A stretch of DNA of 64,000 bases, taken from positions 496,001 through 560,000 of the forward strand of contig CAVSNU010000003.1 of the NCBI GenBank assembly GCA_963729445.1, given 5' to 3'. Positions 57,410 through 64,000 of this stretch are shown in pieces. The translations under genes and the position numbers were made by a program. This DNA is from JACCZH01 sp963729445. Lineage in GTDB: Bacteria > Chloroflexota > Chloroflexia > Thermomicrobiales > CFX8. The notes below the pieces were generated by a model. That model was not told the DNA's origin, did not search any database, and saw only the letters and a program-made list of their open reading frames with translations. Position 1 is the first letter of the stretch. Each line of letters opens with the position of its first letter.

Positions 57410-58819
57410 CTATTCCTGCTGCGATCGACGTATAAGGCGTGCGGGGATCCCGACCACTGTCGCGCCCGGGGGTACGTCCTTCGTCACCACACTGCCCGCC
57501 CCCGTGCGCGCACCGGAGCCGATCTCCAGCGGAGCGACGAGCATCGTGTCGCTCCCGATGAACACGTCATCGCCAACCCTCGTCTTGTGTTTCTGGCTTC
57601 CGTCATAATTGCAGGTCACCGTTCCTGCGCCCACATTGACCCGGCTGCCCAGCTCGGCGTCGCCGATGTAGCTGAAGTGGCCGATACTGGTGCCGGCGCC
57701 AACGGACGCGTTCTTGGTCTCAACGTAGTTCCCGATGTGTACGCCGGCGGCGATGTGTGTGCCGGGGCGCAGGTGGGCGTAAGGGCCAACGTCACTGTCG
57801 TCTTCGATCGTCGACGACTCGACTGTCGAGCTGCGAATCGTGACCCGGTCGCCGATCGTCGATGCTTCAATGACCGCTGCCGGCCCGATGACACAGCCGC
57901 TGCCGATCTGCGTACGCTGACGGATGATCGAGCCCGACTCGATCCGGGTATCCTCCCCGATCTGCACATCGGCGTCGATGTAGCTGGCATCCGGGTCAAC
58001 GAGTGTGACGCCGGCCAGCATGTGCGCCCGGTTGATCCGCCGGCGGATGATGCGCTCGGCCTCGGCCAGCTCGACCCGGTTGTTCACGCCGAACGCGACC
58101 TCGGGCTCGCCAACGACCAGCGCCACCGGGTTAGGGTGCTCTTCCGCCGCGGCCACCTCGATCAACGACGTCAGGTAGTACTCGCCGGATGCGCTCTCCG
58201 GGACTTGCGGCAGGTGCGCCTCAAGCCAGGCGCGGTGATAGCAACAGATGCCGCTGTTCACCGTGACCGGTCCCTCGTAGCGGGTGTTGTCGTCGCGAGC
58301 CTCGACCAGACCAACGACCCGGCCATCCCGCACCTGGAAGCGCGCGTAGGCGCCGGGATCATCCAGCTCAACCGCGAGCATCGTGACGATCGGCTTTGAT
58401 GCGTCGACTTCGTCGAGGAGCGACTGCAACGTGGCGCCGTCCGTCAGCGGGTGGTCGCCGAACACGACCATCACCCACTGCACGTCAGGGGCCAGAACAG
58501 GCAGGGCCGCGCCGACAGCGTCGCCGGTGCCCAGCGGCTCCGGCTGCCACGCAAAGGAGACCCGCTCCCGGTACTCCTCGTGGAGCGCCGCGGATGTGGG
58601 TCCAGTAACCATGATAGTTTGTACGGGTTGGAGTGATTCAACCGCCCGCACGATGTGTTCGATCATCGGCAGGCCGGCGATGGGGTGCAATATCTTGGGG
58701 AGTTTCGACCGCATTCTGCTCCCACGCCCCGCGGTCAAGATGACGACTGCCAGCTGACCGTTTAGAGGCGCGGGATCGGTAGATCCGCTTTGGTCTTCCT
58801 GTTTCAAAACTCCAGCCAT
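57410..58819 (-). CDS. glmU: Bifunctional UDP-GlcNAc pyrophosphorylase / GlcN-1-P acetyltransferase
   Basis: 469 residues. N-terminal uridyltransferase: AVVILTAGRGSRMRSKLPKILHPIAG, PLGTGDAV, VFGDHPL, VTVNSGICCY. C-terminal left-handed beta helix of hexapeptide repeats from about residue 245: HLRPGTHIAAGVHIGNYVETKNA, IGHFSYIGDAELG and NVGAGTVTCNYDGSQKHKT with acetyl-CoA contacts. It makes UDP-GlcNAc for peptidoglycan. ATG 58819 is chosen as start; a longer Trp/Arg-rich N-terminal extension to 58861 lacks family support. The N-terminus has about 23 extra residues before the catalytic domain. Confidence 0.94.
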   Translation of the reverse strand: MAGVLKQEDQSGSTDPAPLNGQLAVVILTAGRGSRMRSKLPKILHPIAGLPMIEHIVRAVESLQPVQTIMVTGPTSAALHEEYRERVSFAWQPEPLGTGDAVGAALPVLAPDVQWVMVVFGDHPLTDGATLQSLLDEVDASKPIVTMLAVELDDPGAYARFQVRDGRVVGLVEARDDNTRYEGPVTVNSGICCYHRAWLEAHLPQVPESASGEYYLTSLIEVAAAEEHPNPVALVVGEPEVAFGVNNRVELAEAERIIRRRINRAHMLAGVTLVDPDASYIDADVQIGEDTRIESGSIIRQRTQIGSGCVIGPAAVIEASTIGDRVTIRSSTVESSTIEDDSDVGPYAHLRPGTHIAAGVHIGNYVETKNASVGAGTSIGHFSYIGDAELGSRVNVGAGTVTCNYDGSQKHKTRVGDDVFIGSDTMLVAPLEIGSGARTGAGSVVTKDVPPGATVVGIPARLIRRSQQE

Positions 58820-58866
58820 CAGGCGTAGACGCTCCAGCCAGCCCCCACGACCCACTACCAAATGAG

Positions 58867-58937
58867 CTGGAGCGCCAGGATTCGAACCTGGAATAAAGGC
58901 TTCAAAGGCCTCTGTGATACCATTTCACCACGCTCCA
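58867..58937 (-). tRNA. tRNA-Gln (anticodon UUG)
   Basis: On the minus strand acceptor arms TGGAGCG/CGCTCCA, discriminator G, anticodon stem GAGGC/GCCTT around loop CTTTGAA, T-arm CCAGGTTCGAATCCTGG. CCA is not encoded. It lies just upstream of glmU. Confidence 0.93.
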
Positions 58938-59106
58938 CCGCAAAGACAAGTTTATCCCATTCCGGGTTGTTGAGGCAATGTGCCGGGCGCTTCTGTGCGC
59001 CAAAAACGGTGGCGCGATTCGCGTCAACGTATGCGGCATGCGGGCCAACAGAGGGCCTTCGTGAATCCGGTGCTCGTCTTCTCCCTGTCTTGGCGCTGGT
59101 GGGTCC

Positions 59107-59131
59107 GGGAGGAGACGAGCTCCTCCCCTAC
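59107..59131. repeat. Half-copy of family B repeat
   Basis: GGGAGGAGACGAGCTCCTCC followed by CCTAC: one arm of the 47229-47300 element. The 1.15-kb gap 58938-60091 holds only repeats, described here and in the next entries, and no convincing gene. Confidence 0.7.
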
Positions 59132-59230
59132 CGGCAATCGGTGTTCTCCTGGGACGCCAGCAACATCATACGGGCGTACTCATGGAGATTTCCTGGTTCA
59201 TCCGATGGTTGAGAGCCACTCTGTTTTTGC

Positions 59231-59303
59231 GTAGCGGCGCAATTTATTGCGCATTCTCCGGCGCCGGAGTGGACAGGAAAGGCGCAATAAATTGCGCCGC
59301 TAC
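59231..59303. repeat. Family A palindrome-pair repeat (arms GTAGCGG/CCGCTAC)
   Basis: Core GGCGCAATTTATTGCGC in the left arm and its complement in the right. About 40 bases after the right arm (GATGGGCCCCGCCATTATCGG) recur near 59904-59925, so a longer unit was copied. Confidence 0.85.
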
Positions 59304-59370
59304 GCAGATGGGCCCCGCCATTATCGGGTTCACGCGGACCCGGCAGAGGGCACCGCGCAGGTCGATCGAC

Positions 59371-59535
59371 GTTCCCCTGGATGCCCGTAATGAGGTTCCC
59401 GTGGATGCCCGTAATGATATTCCCTGGATGCCCGTAATGAAGTTCCCGTGGATGCCCGTAACGATGGTCCCCGGGATGCCCGTCGTGGTGGTCTCCAGGA
59501 TGCCCGCCATGATGGTCCCCGGGATGCCCCTAATA
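59371..59535 (+). repeat. Minisatellite, 24-bp unit, about seven copies
   Basis: GTTCCCGTGGATGCCCGTAA plus TGAN repeated about seven times with point changes and one 23-bp unit. An 8-residue periodic reading frame results (MPVxxxPx) but there is no start signal or known domain, so it is treated as non-coding. Confidence 0.8.
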
Positions 59536-59537
59536 TC

Positions 59538-59611
59538 GTACGGGCGCAATTCATTGCGCCCTGCCTGGGCACCCGGGACGTTGGAGAGGGCGCAATGAAT
59601 TGCGCCCGTAC
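59538..59611. repeat. Family A palindrome-pair repeat (arms GTACGGG/CCCGTAC)
   Basis: Left arm core GGGCGCAATTCATTGCGCCC, spacer TGCCTGGGCACCCGGGACGT and a further TGGAGA, right arm complement. The outer bases differ from the other copies but still pair. Confidence 0.85.
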
Positions 59612-59720
59612 GAAGAACAGCATCGCTCCCTATGAAGAACAGCATCGCTCTCTACGAAGAACAGCACCGCCCCTACGAAAAACAGCATCGCCCCCTATGA
59701 AGAACAGCACCGCTCCCCAG
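59609..59720 (+). repeat. Tandem repeat, about 22-bp unit, five copies
   Basis: TACGAAGAACAGCATCGCTC plus a few C, repeated five times with small changes, abutting the family A copy at 59538-59611. Confidence 0.75.
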
Positions 59721-59770
59721 ACAAGGCGCAATAATGAGGTTGTCCTGATTGATCCGGTCATTAAGAATGC

Positions 59771-59843
59771 GTAGCGGCGCAATTTATTGCGCCTTGCCTG
59801 ACCGCTCGGGCGTCGGAGAGGGCGCAATAAATTGCGCCGCTAC
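59771..59843. repeat. Family A palindrome-pair repeat (arms GTAGCGG/CCGCTAC)
   Basis: Same arm variant as the 59231 copy, with spacer TTGCCTGACCGCTCGGGCGT and a further CGGAGA. A lone right-arm remnant follows at about 59888-59906. Confidence 0.85.
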
Positions 59844-60091
59844 GAACATGGGGGCCACAATTATCGGATGAACCGGGACATCTTCATAATTGCGCCGCTA
59901 CGCAGATAGGCCCCGCCATTATCGGATTCACGCGGACACGTCCATGATTCCGCCACTACATCTCTCTTCTCAGCCCCATCTTCAGTACGATACTCCCGTG
60001 GTCCAGCCACCCCATCCTGCATTACCCTCGGAGGAACAACCGAGCAGCCCTTATCCGTTCACCATCGCAGACGAGATCGGAAGCGTGCAGG

Positions 60092-61177
60092 ATGTCCCTT
60101 CCACCGCCACAAACCAAAGAATTCGCCGACCGGCTGACCACGCTGGCCATCGAGTGCCGCGAGGAGCTTAACCAGGGTACGCAGGCCATCCAGGAAATCG
60201 AGCTCCTGCTCCGCCAGACCCAGCAGGAGGTCGACCGGCTCGCCCAGCGCGAGAACAATCAGAACAACCGCGTCCGCGACGTCGAGTCCAGCCTGGAATC
60301 CTTCTCGCGCTCCGAGATCCGCGACGTGCTCGTCGCTACCCACGAGGTCCAGATGCGCCTCTTCATGATGCGCAGCCAGATGGAGCAGCTTGAGTCGCGC
60401 CGCGACAGCATCCGCGAGCAGCAGGACCGCCTGCGCATCCTGCTCGACCTGGCCGAGATCAACCGCGAGCAGGAGAAGCACGCTTCAGTGGAAGAGAGCA
60501 CCCGTATCCTGGCCGGCACCACCGGGTTCTCGACCTCCGCCGATCTTGCGCGCCACATCATCCAGGCCCGAGAGACCGAGCGCGAGAGGATCGCCCGCCA
60601 GCTGACCGACGGCCCGGCCCAGGTCATGGCCAACGTCATCCTGCGCACCCAGATTCTGGAGCGGGTCGCCGAGCGGGCGCCGGAGCGCCTGCCCGAGGAG
60701 ATCACCGACCTGCAGAAGCTGGCGTCAAGCTCGCTGCTCGACATCCGGCGAGCCATCTTCGAGATGCGCCCGTTGATGATGGACGAGCTCGGCCTGGTCG
60801 CGACCCTGCGCCGCTACAGCGCCGACTTCAGCCGCGAGAACGGCGCGAGTATCTCCGTGGACGGCCCCGACCGCGACGACCCTATCGCCAGCGTCATCAG
60901 AGTCGCGCTCTTCCGCCTCATCCAGCAGGCGATGGTCGCCCTGATCGCACCCAGGACCGGCGCGAAGCTCGCCATCCAGATCCGCTACGAAGAAGCCCAG
61001 CTCCTGGTACGCATGGACGGCTCATCCACCGACCCCGCGCTCGGCCAATCGGTCGAAGCCTTCGCCCGCGACCCATACAACATCGGCGCACTCGACCTCA
61101 TCGGCGCCCACCTCCAGACCGAATCCTTCGCCGGCGGCCACCGGGTGAGCTTCTACCTGCCGCTCGCCTCCCCGTAG
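60092..61177 (+). CDS. Degenerate DegS/NreB-type sensor histidine kinase
   Basis: 361 residues. An N-terminal coiled coil (residues 5-130, rich in Glu, Gln, Arg) leads to the HisKA_3-like helix ARETERERIARQLTDGPAQVMAN. Active relatives have His where this has Thr172 (codon 60605-60607). The ATPase part also lacks the N-box Asn (RLIQQAMVALIAPR) and the glycine boxes (DGSSTDP). It therefore should not autophosphorylate and may be a scaffold or partner. No membrane segment. ATG 60092 has only a weak AGG upstream. It lies upstream of two Flp pilin genes, so a link to pilus control is plausible. Confidence 0.8.
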   Translation: MSLPPPQTKEFADRLTTLAIECREELNQGTQAIQEIELLLRQTQQEVDRLAQRENNQNNRVRDVESSLESFSRSEIRDVLVATHEVQMRLFMMRSQMEQLESRRDSIREQQDRLRILLDLAEINREQEKHASVEESTRILAGTTGFSTSADLARHIIQARETERERIARQLTDGPAQVMANVILRTQILERVAERAPERLPEEITDLQKLASSSLLDIRRAIFEMRPLMMDELGLVATLRRYSADFSRENGASISVDGPDRDDPIASVIRVALFRLIQQAMVALIAPRTGAKLAIQIRYEEAQLLVRMDGSSTDPALGQSVEAFARDPYNIGALDLIGAHLQTESFAGGHRVSFYLPLASP

Positions 61178-61337
61178 AGACGCCCCATCGGGGCGTCTTC
61201 TTTCATCCTGAGCGGTCCGATCTCCCCGACCAGATTCACGAGCGCCAGCAAAGAGCCTGCCCAGCGCGCCGTGGTCGTCATCCTGCGTCTATGAGTCTTC
61301 CTGACCGAAGCGGAAGAATCCCTGCGCCTTCGAGTCA

Positions 61338-61459
61338 CCCCGCGCGCCTTGATCGTGCTCGCGCGTTCGTTCGTCCCTGACCGCCTTGATCGTGCCCGCG
61401 CGCTCATTAGTCATCCCGAGCGCCTTGATCGTGCTCGCGCGCTCATTAGTCATCCTGAC
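61338..61459 (+). repeat. Tandem repeat, about 43-bp unit, three copies
   Basis: CGCCTTGATCGTGCTCGCGC followed by GCTCATTAGTCATCC-like sequence, repeated three times; the first copy is the most diverged. It runs into the family C element. Confidence 0.7.
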
Positions 61460-61531
61460 GCAAGGAAGGATCTCTGCGTCAAACACCCCGGGATGCAAGC
61501 ACGAGATCCTTCGCTGACGCTCAGGATGACT
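61446..61531. repeat. Family C repeat
   Basis: TTAGTCATCCTGACGCAAGG and, at the far end, CGCTCAGGATGACT, with inner GGATCTCT/AGATCC arms, related to 47103-47185. Confidence 0.7.
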
Positions 61532-61665
61532 GATAAATGCCCAGGGTGACTGAGTAACACCCAGGATGAACAAGAAGCGCAGGATGACTAATGAGCGCAG
61601 GATGCCTAACGAGCGCAGGCTGACCGTCAAGGCTGTCAGGATGACTCAAGCGCCCCGGATGACCC
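61522..61665 (+). repeat. Degenerate short tandem repeats of CAGGATGACT type
   Basis: Units of about 20-22 bases with CAGGATGACTAATGAGCG-like sequence follow the family C element, apparently derived from its right end. From 61666 to 62039 I saw no gene or known riboswitch; this stretch is the leader of the Flp genes. Confidence 0.55.
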
Positions 61666-62039
61666 ACCCATGACCGCGATACAGGACGAACGTCCCACCG
61701 GGGCGTCTCTACCGGTGGGTGGGAAAGGGACGATGTACAGACCGTTAGCGCCTCCGCCGGCAGCCCCCGGCGTTGGCCTGAGGGGGTCCTACCAGCCGTC
61801 CTTCCGTACCGGCAAACGTAGTACCAACGTTAATCGCTGCAAGGGAGTTTTGGCTCATTACAAATGGAAGGGTCCGCCCGTAAAGTAGTAAATGTCAGCC
61901 GGAGAGTAATACAGCCGGACGGCAACGGAGATCCGATGAGGCCCGCCGAATCTCCACTCATTATCAAGGGCCGATTTTTCCGCAGTAATCGCGCGCCGAT
62001 GATTATTAATACGGCGTGTGAACAGGAAGGGAGCCCACA

Positions 62040-62243
62040 GTGGTTCTGGACACTCTCAATCGGATGATCGTCGAGGCACAAATCTCCAAGGATGCTCTTC
62101 TCCGCAAGGATGAGGGCCAGGGAATGGTCGAGTACGGCCTGATCGTCGCTCTGGTGTCAGTCGTTGCCATCGCCGGTCTCACACTACTCGGCGGCAAACT
62201 AGGCCCCATGTTCGAAAGCATCTCTGGCAAACTCAACCCGTAG
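62040..62243 (+). CDS. Flp-type pilin, 67 aa
   Basis: Charged N-terminal leader, then DEGQGMVEYGLIVALVSVVAIAGLTLLG: the prepilin cut after Gly with QGMVEY following, and a single hydrophobic helix. This is the Flp/Fap pilin of Tad type IVb pili. GTG 62040 follows AGGAAGGGAG. No tad assembly genes are in the window, so they must lie elsewhere. A second shorter pilin-like gene follows. Confidence 0.9.
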   Translation: MVLDTLNRMIVEAQISKDALLRKDEGQGMVEYGLIVALVSVVAIAGLTLLGGKLGPMFESISGKLNP

Positions 62244-62344
62244 CACCTAAGTACAACGACCTCACACGAGGCAAGACGAGGGGCTCTGTCGAATCAGGGC
62301 CCTTCTCTGTATCCCCTTTACAAGCCAGGCGCGGAGGCATAAGG

Positions 62345-62491
62345 ATGCTCAAAGCTCAGCACGAAGGACAGGGGCTCGTAGAGTATGGATTAATCATCAT
62401 GCTCGTAGCATTGGTCGTCCTCGGGGCGTTGACTGCGTTCGGCTTGGTCGCAGACGATCTTATCCAAGCAGGAGTCGACGCTTTTCCATAG
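62345..62491 (+). CDS. Second short Flp-type pilin, 48 aa
   Basis: MLKAQHEGQGLVEYGLIIML continues VALVVLGALTAFGLVADDL and ends DAFP. It has the same G-QGLVEY processing site and helix as the first pilin but an eight-residue leader only. GGAGG lies seven bases before ATG 62345. The 100-base gap after the first pilin and shared direction suggest co-transcription. It may be a minor pilin. Confidence 0.85.
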   Translation: MLKAQHEGQGLVEYGLIIMLVALVVLGALTAFGLVADDLIQAGVDAFP

Positions 62492-62526
62492 ATTCCTCCA
62501 ATTACTGTATCAACGTAAATCCAGCG

Positions 62527-62576
62527 CAATAGTTTAGAGACCGGATAGCATATGCTGTCCGGTCTCTAAACTATTG
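62527..62576. terminator. Bidirectional terminator between pilin genes and dnaJ
   Basis: Two perfect 19-bp arms (CAATAGTTTAGAGACCGGA and its complement) around a 12-base loop. It lies between convergent genes. The stem is longer than needed for a terminator and lacks a pure T-run, so a mobile-repeat origin is possible. Confidence 0.65.
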
Positions 62577-62599
62577 CTACATTCACGCATGGGGAATGA

Positions 62600-63730
62600 T
62601 TAGACCCCCAACGCATCCTTCACCTTCGAGAAGAACCCCTTGTCCTTCGGCATCGTCACCTGATCCAGCTTCTCATCCAGCGCCTCGAACAGCTCACGCT
62701 CTCTGGAATCAAGCTCGGTCGGGATGATCACGTGGACCGTCACCAGCTGATCGCCGCGCGCACCACCGCGCAGGTCGGGGACGCCGCGGCCCTTCAGGCG
62801 GAACTGCTGGTTGGGCTGGGTTCCGGGCGGGACGGTGAACACCACCCCGCCGTCAACCGTCGGGATCCCGATCTCGGCTCCGAGGGTCGCCTGGGCGACA
62901 TTGACCGGCAGATCGAACAGGATGTGCTTGCCGGACCGGCCAAGCTCCTCGTGCTCCTTGATGCGCAGCTGCACGAACAGGTCACCCGGCACGCCATTGT
63001 TCACCTGCTCGCCCTGACCGCTCAGCCGCAGGGTGGATTGCTCGTCGACGCCGGCCGGGACCTTGACCTCGATCGGCCTGGTCTTGGAAACACGGCCACG
63101 GCCACGGCAGGCCGGGCAGGGGTCGTCGATCGTGACGCCCTCGCCGCCGCAGCGGTCGCACGTCGTGGCGGTCATGATCTGGCCCAGGATCGTGTTCTGC
63201 ACCCGGCGCATCTCGCCGGAGCCGCCGCACTGCGCGCAGGTCGGAGCCCGCTTGCCGTCGCGCATCCGCGTGCCCGAGCAGTCGTCGCAGGATTCGAAGC
63301 GCGTGACCTTCACGTCCTTCTCGACGCCGAAGACCGCTTCATCGAAGCTCAAATCCAGATGCACGCGGACGTCGTTGCCTCGCGGAACCGTCCGCTGGCG
63401 GGTGTTGGAGCGTGAGAATCCGCCGCCGAAGAACGACTCGAACAGGTCGCCGAACGGCGAGCCTCCGCTGAAGCCGCCGAACGGGTCGCCGCCACCGCCG
63501 CCACCGGAGAAGGCCGCGTGGCCGTAGCGGTCATACGTCGCGCGGCGTTCCTCGTTGCTGAGCACCTCGTAGGCTTCGTTTACCTCTTTGAACTGGTCCT
63601 CGGCACCGTCGGCGCCGTTGACGTCAGGATGGTACTTGCGCGCCAGCCTGCGGTAGGCCTTGCGGATTTCGTCATTCGAGGCGCCGCGCGCGACGCCAAG
63701 CACTTCATAGTAGTCGCGCTTTTCTGCCAT
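62600..63730 (-). CDS. dnaJ: Chaperone DnaJ
   Basis: 376 residues. J domain 4-70 with YHPDVN (the HPD tripeptide that stimulates DnaK), a Gly/Phe-rich region 75-125, four CxxCxGxG-like zinc repeats at about 150-215 (CDDCSGTR, CAQCGGSG, CDRCGGEG, CPACRGRG) and the C-terminal substrate domain. It delivers substrates to DnaK. ATG 63730 is the clear J-domain start. A near-perfect CIRCE lies about 110 bases upstream; no dnaK or grpE is adjacent, so this is a separately HrcA-controlled dnaJ. Confidence 0.96.
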   Translation of the reverse strand: MAEKRDYYEVLGVARGASNDEIRKAYRRLARKYHPDVNGADGAEDQFKEVNEAYEVLSNEERRATYDRYGHAAFSGGGGGGDPFGGFSGGSPFGDLFESFFGGGFSRSNTRQRTVPRGNDVRVHLDLSFDEAVFGVEKDVKVTRFESCDDCSGTRMRDGKRAPTCAQCGGSGEMRRVQNTILGQIMTATTCDRCGGEGVTIDDPCPACRGRGRVSKTRPIEVKVPAGVDEQSTLRLSGQGEQVNNGVPGDLFVQLRIKEHEELGRSGKHILFDLPVNVAQATLGAEIGIPTVDGGVVFTVPPGTQPNQQFRLKGRGVPDLRGGARGDQLVTVHVIIPTELDSRERELFEALDEKLDQVTMPKDKGFFSKVKDALGV

Positions 63731-63837
63731 GTATTAGTATTCCGTCTCGACCTCATGAAAAATTGGGGACCCACCGCCCCCAGCAAGAACGCTGCATCTC
63801 CAAATAATAGCATCCGCGCCCAAAAACCCCACGCCAT

Positions 63838-63864
63838 TTAGCAGTCCAGGACAGGGAGTGCTAA
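63838..63864. promoter_or_regulatory. CIRCE operator upstream of dnaJ
   Basis: TTAGCAGTC-N9-GAGTGCTAA: one base different from the consensus left arm TTAGCACTC. A TATTAT box on the minus strand (63809-63804) may be the -10 of the dnaJ promoter. The remaining DNA to 64000 shows only a decayed family B repeat near 63924-63956. Confidence 0.85.
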
Positions 63865-64000
63865 TGGACCGCGGGTCATGTACTTCCCGGTCAACCATCC
63901 CGTTGGTTCTGTCCAAGCGCCGCTGGGTCCGGGGGACACAAGGTCCTCCCCTACCGGTGTAAGCCCGCATCCCGGCATCGTCCCCATCGCCCGTGTCTCC

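Noticed and set aside
59182..59598. 138-codon frame across the 24-bp minisatellite with MPVxxxPx periodicity
   Set aside because: Spans two palindromic repeats and tandem units; no ribosome site or domain, so the periodicity is a by-product of a 24-bp unit.
61666..62039. A c-di-GMP or other riboswitch in the leader of the Flp pilin genes
   Set aside because: I compared the leader with the c-di-GMP-I core and saw no match; no other conserved aptamer was recognised.

Overview
The window is a continuous stretch of chromosome from a GC-rich bacterium. Gene content and neighbourhood style point to Chloroflexota, probably near the Thermomicrobia: a PASTA-domain Ser/Thr kinase, HrcA/CIRCE heat-shock control, a K+-independent-type proton pyrophosphatase, an aroK-aroB fusion, a DEAD-box helicase with a C-terminal zinc ribbon, Flp pilins beside a DegS-like protein, and many short dispersed palindromic repeats. 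This placement is inference; no rRNA is present.

Layout. 0-11 kb: a cut mobA, a SWIM zinc-finger protein, a DarA-type c-di-AMP receptor, a creatininase-family hydrolase, then a long leftward block mdh-moeA-aroKB-adenosine kinase-ahcY-metK-rmd (methyl cycle, shikimate, molybdopterin, GDP-deoxysugar). 11-19 kb: a promoter with tRNA-Leu/Val/Phe, a dprE1-dprE2 pair, a PHP phosphatase, hppA, tRNA-Gly/Leu, a VOC protein. 19-22.3 kb: an accessory stretch of small unknown genes, including one frameshifted gene. 22.7-26.6 kb: acyl-CoA synthetase, fatty-acid desaturase, RNA helicase. 26.8-34 kb: a catabolic operon (two-subunit ComDE-like decarboxylase, cyclase-family hydrolase, aspartate-dehydrogenase-like enzyme), manA, then an amidohydrolase and a gamma-glutamyltransferase. 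34-44 kb: CIRCE-controlled groES-groEL, NIF3, selD, rsmA-ispE-pknB and membrane proteins. 44-47 kb: a PHP/AlbA-like protein and a DUF72 protein. 47-54 kb: a leftward beta-oxidation/ETF operon (acyl-CoA dehydrogenase, thiolase, enoyl-CoA hydratase, etfB, etfA, fixC). 54-59 kb: birA, a CorC/HlyC-type protein, prs, glmU, tRNA-Gln. 59-64 kb: repeat-rich DNA, a degenerate histidine kinase, two Flp pilins, dnaJ.

Main points. (1) selD reads through an in-frame UGA exactly at the catalytic Cys position, followed by a SECIS-like hairpin, so SelD is very probably a selenoprotein. (2) Several genes (moeA, groEL, the whole ETF/beta-oxidation operon, the PHP gene, one small membrane gene) carry single-base frameshifts that are almost all +1 insertions; sequence error is the likeliest cause, so these genes should be read as probably intact in the organism. 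(3) The ComDE-cyclase-AspDH operon looks like an uncharacterised route for a beta-substituted alanine such as cysteate. (4) A ~74-bp palindrome-pair repeat shows compensatory arm changes between copies.
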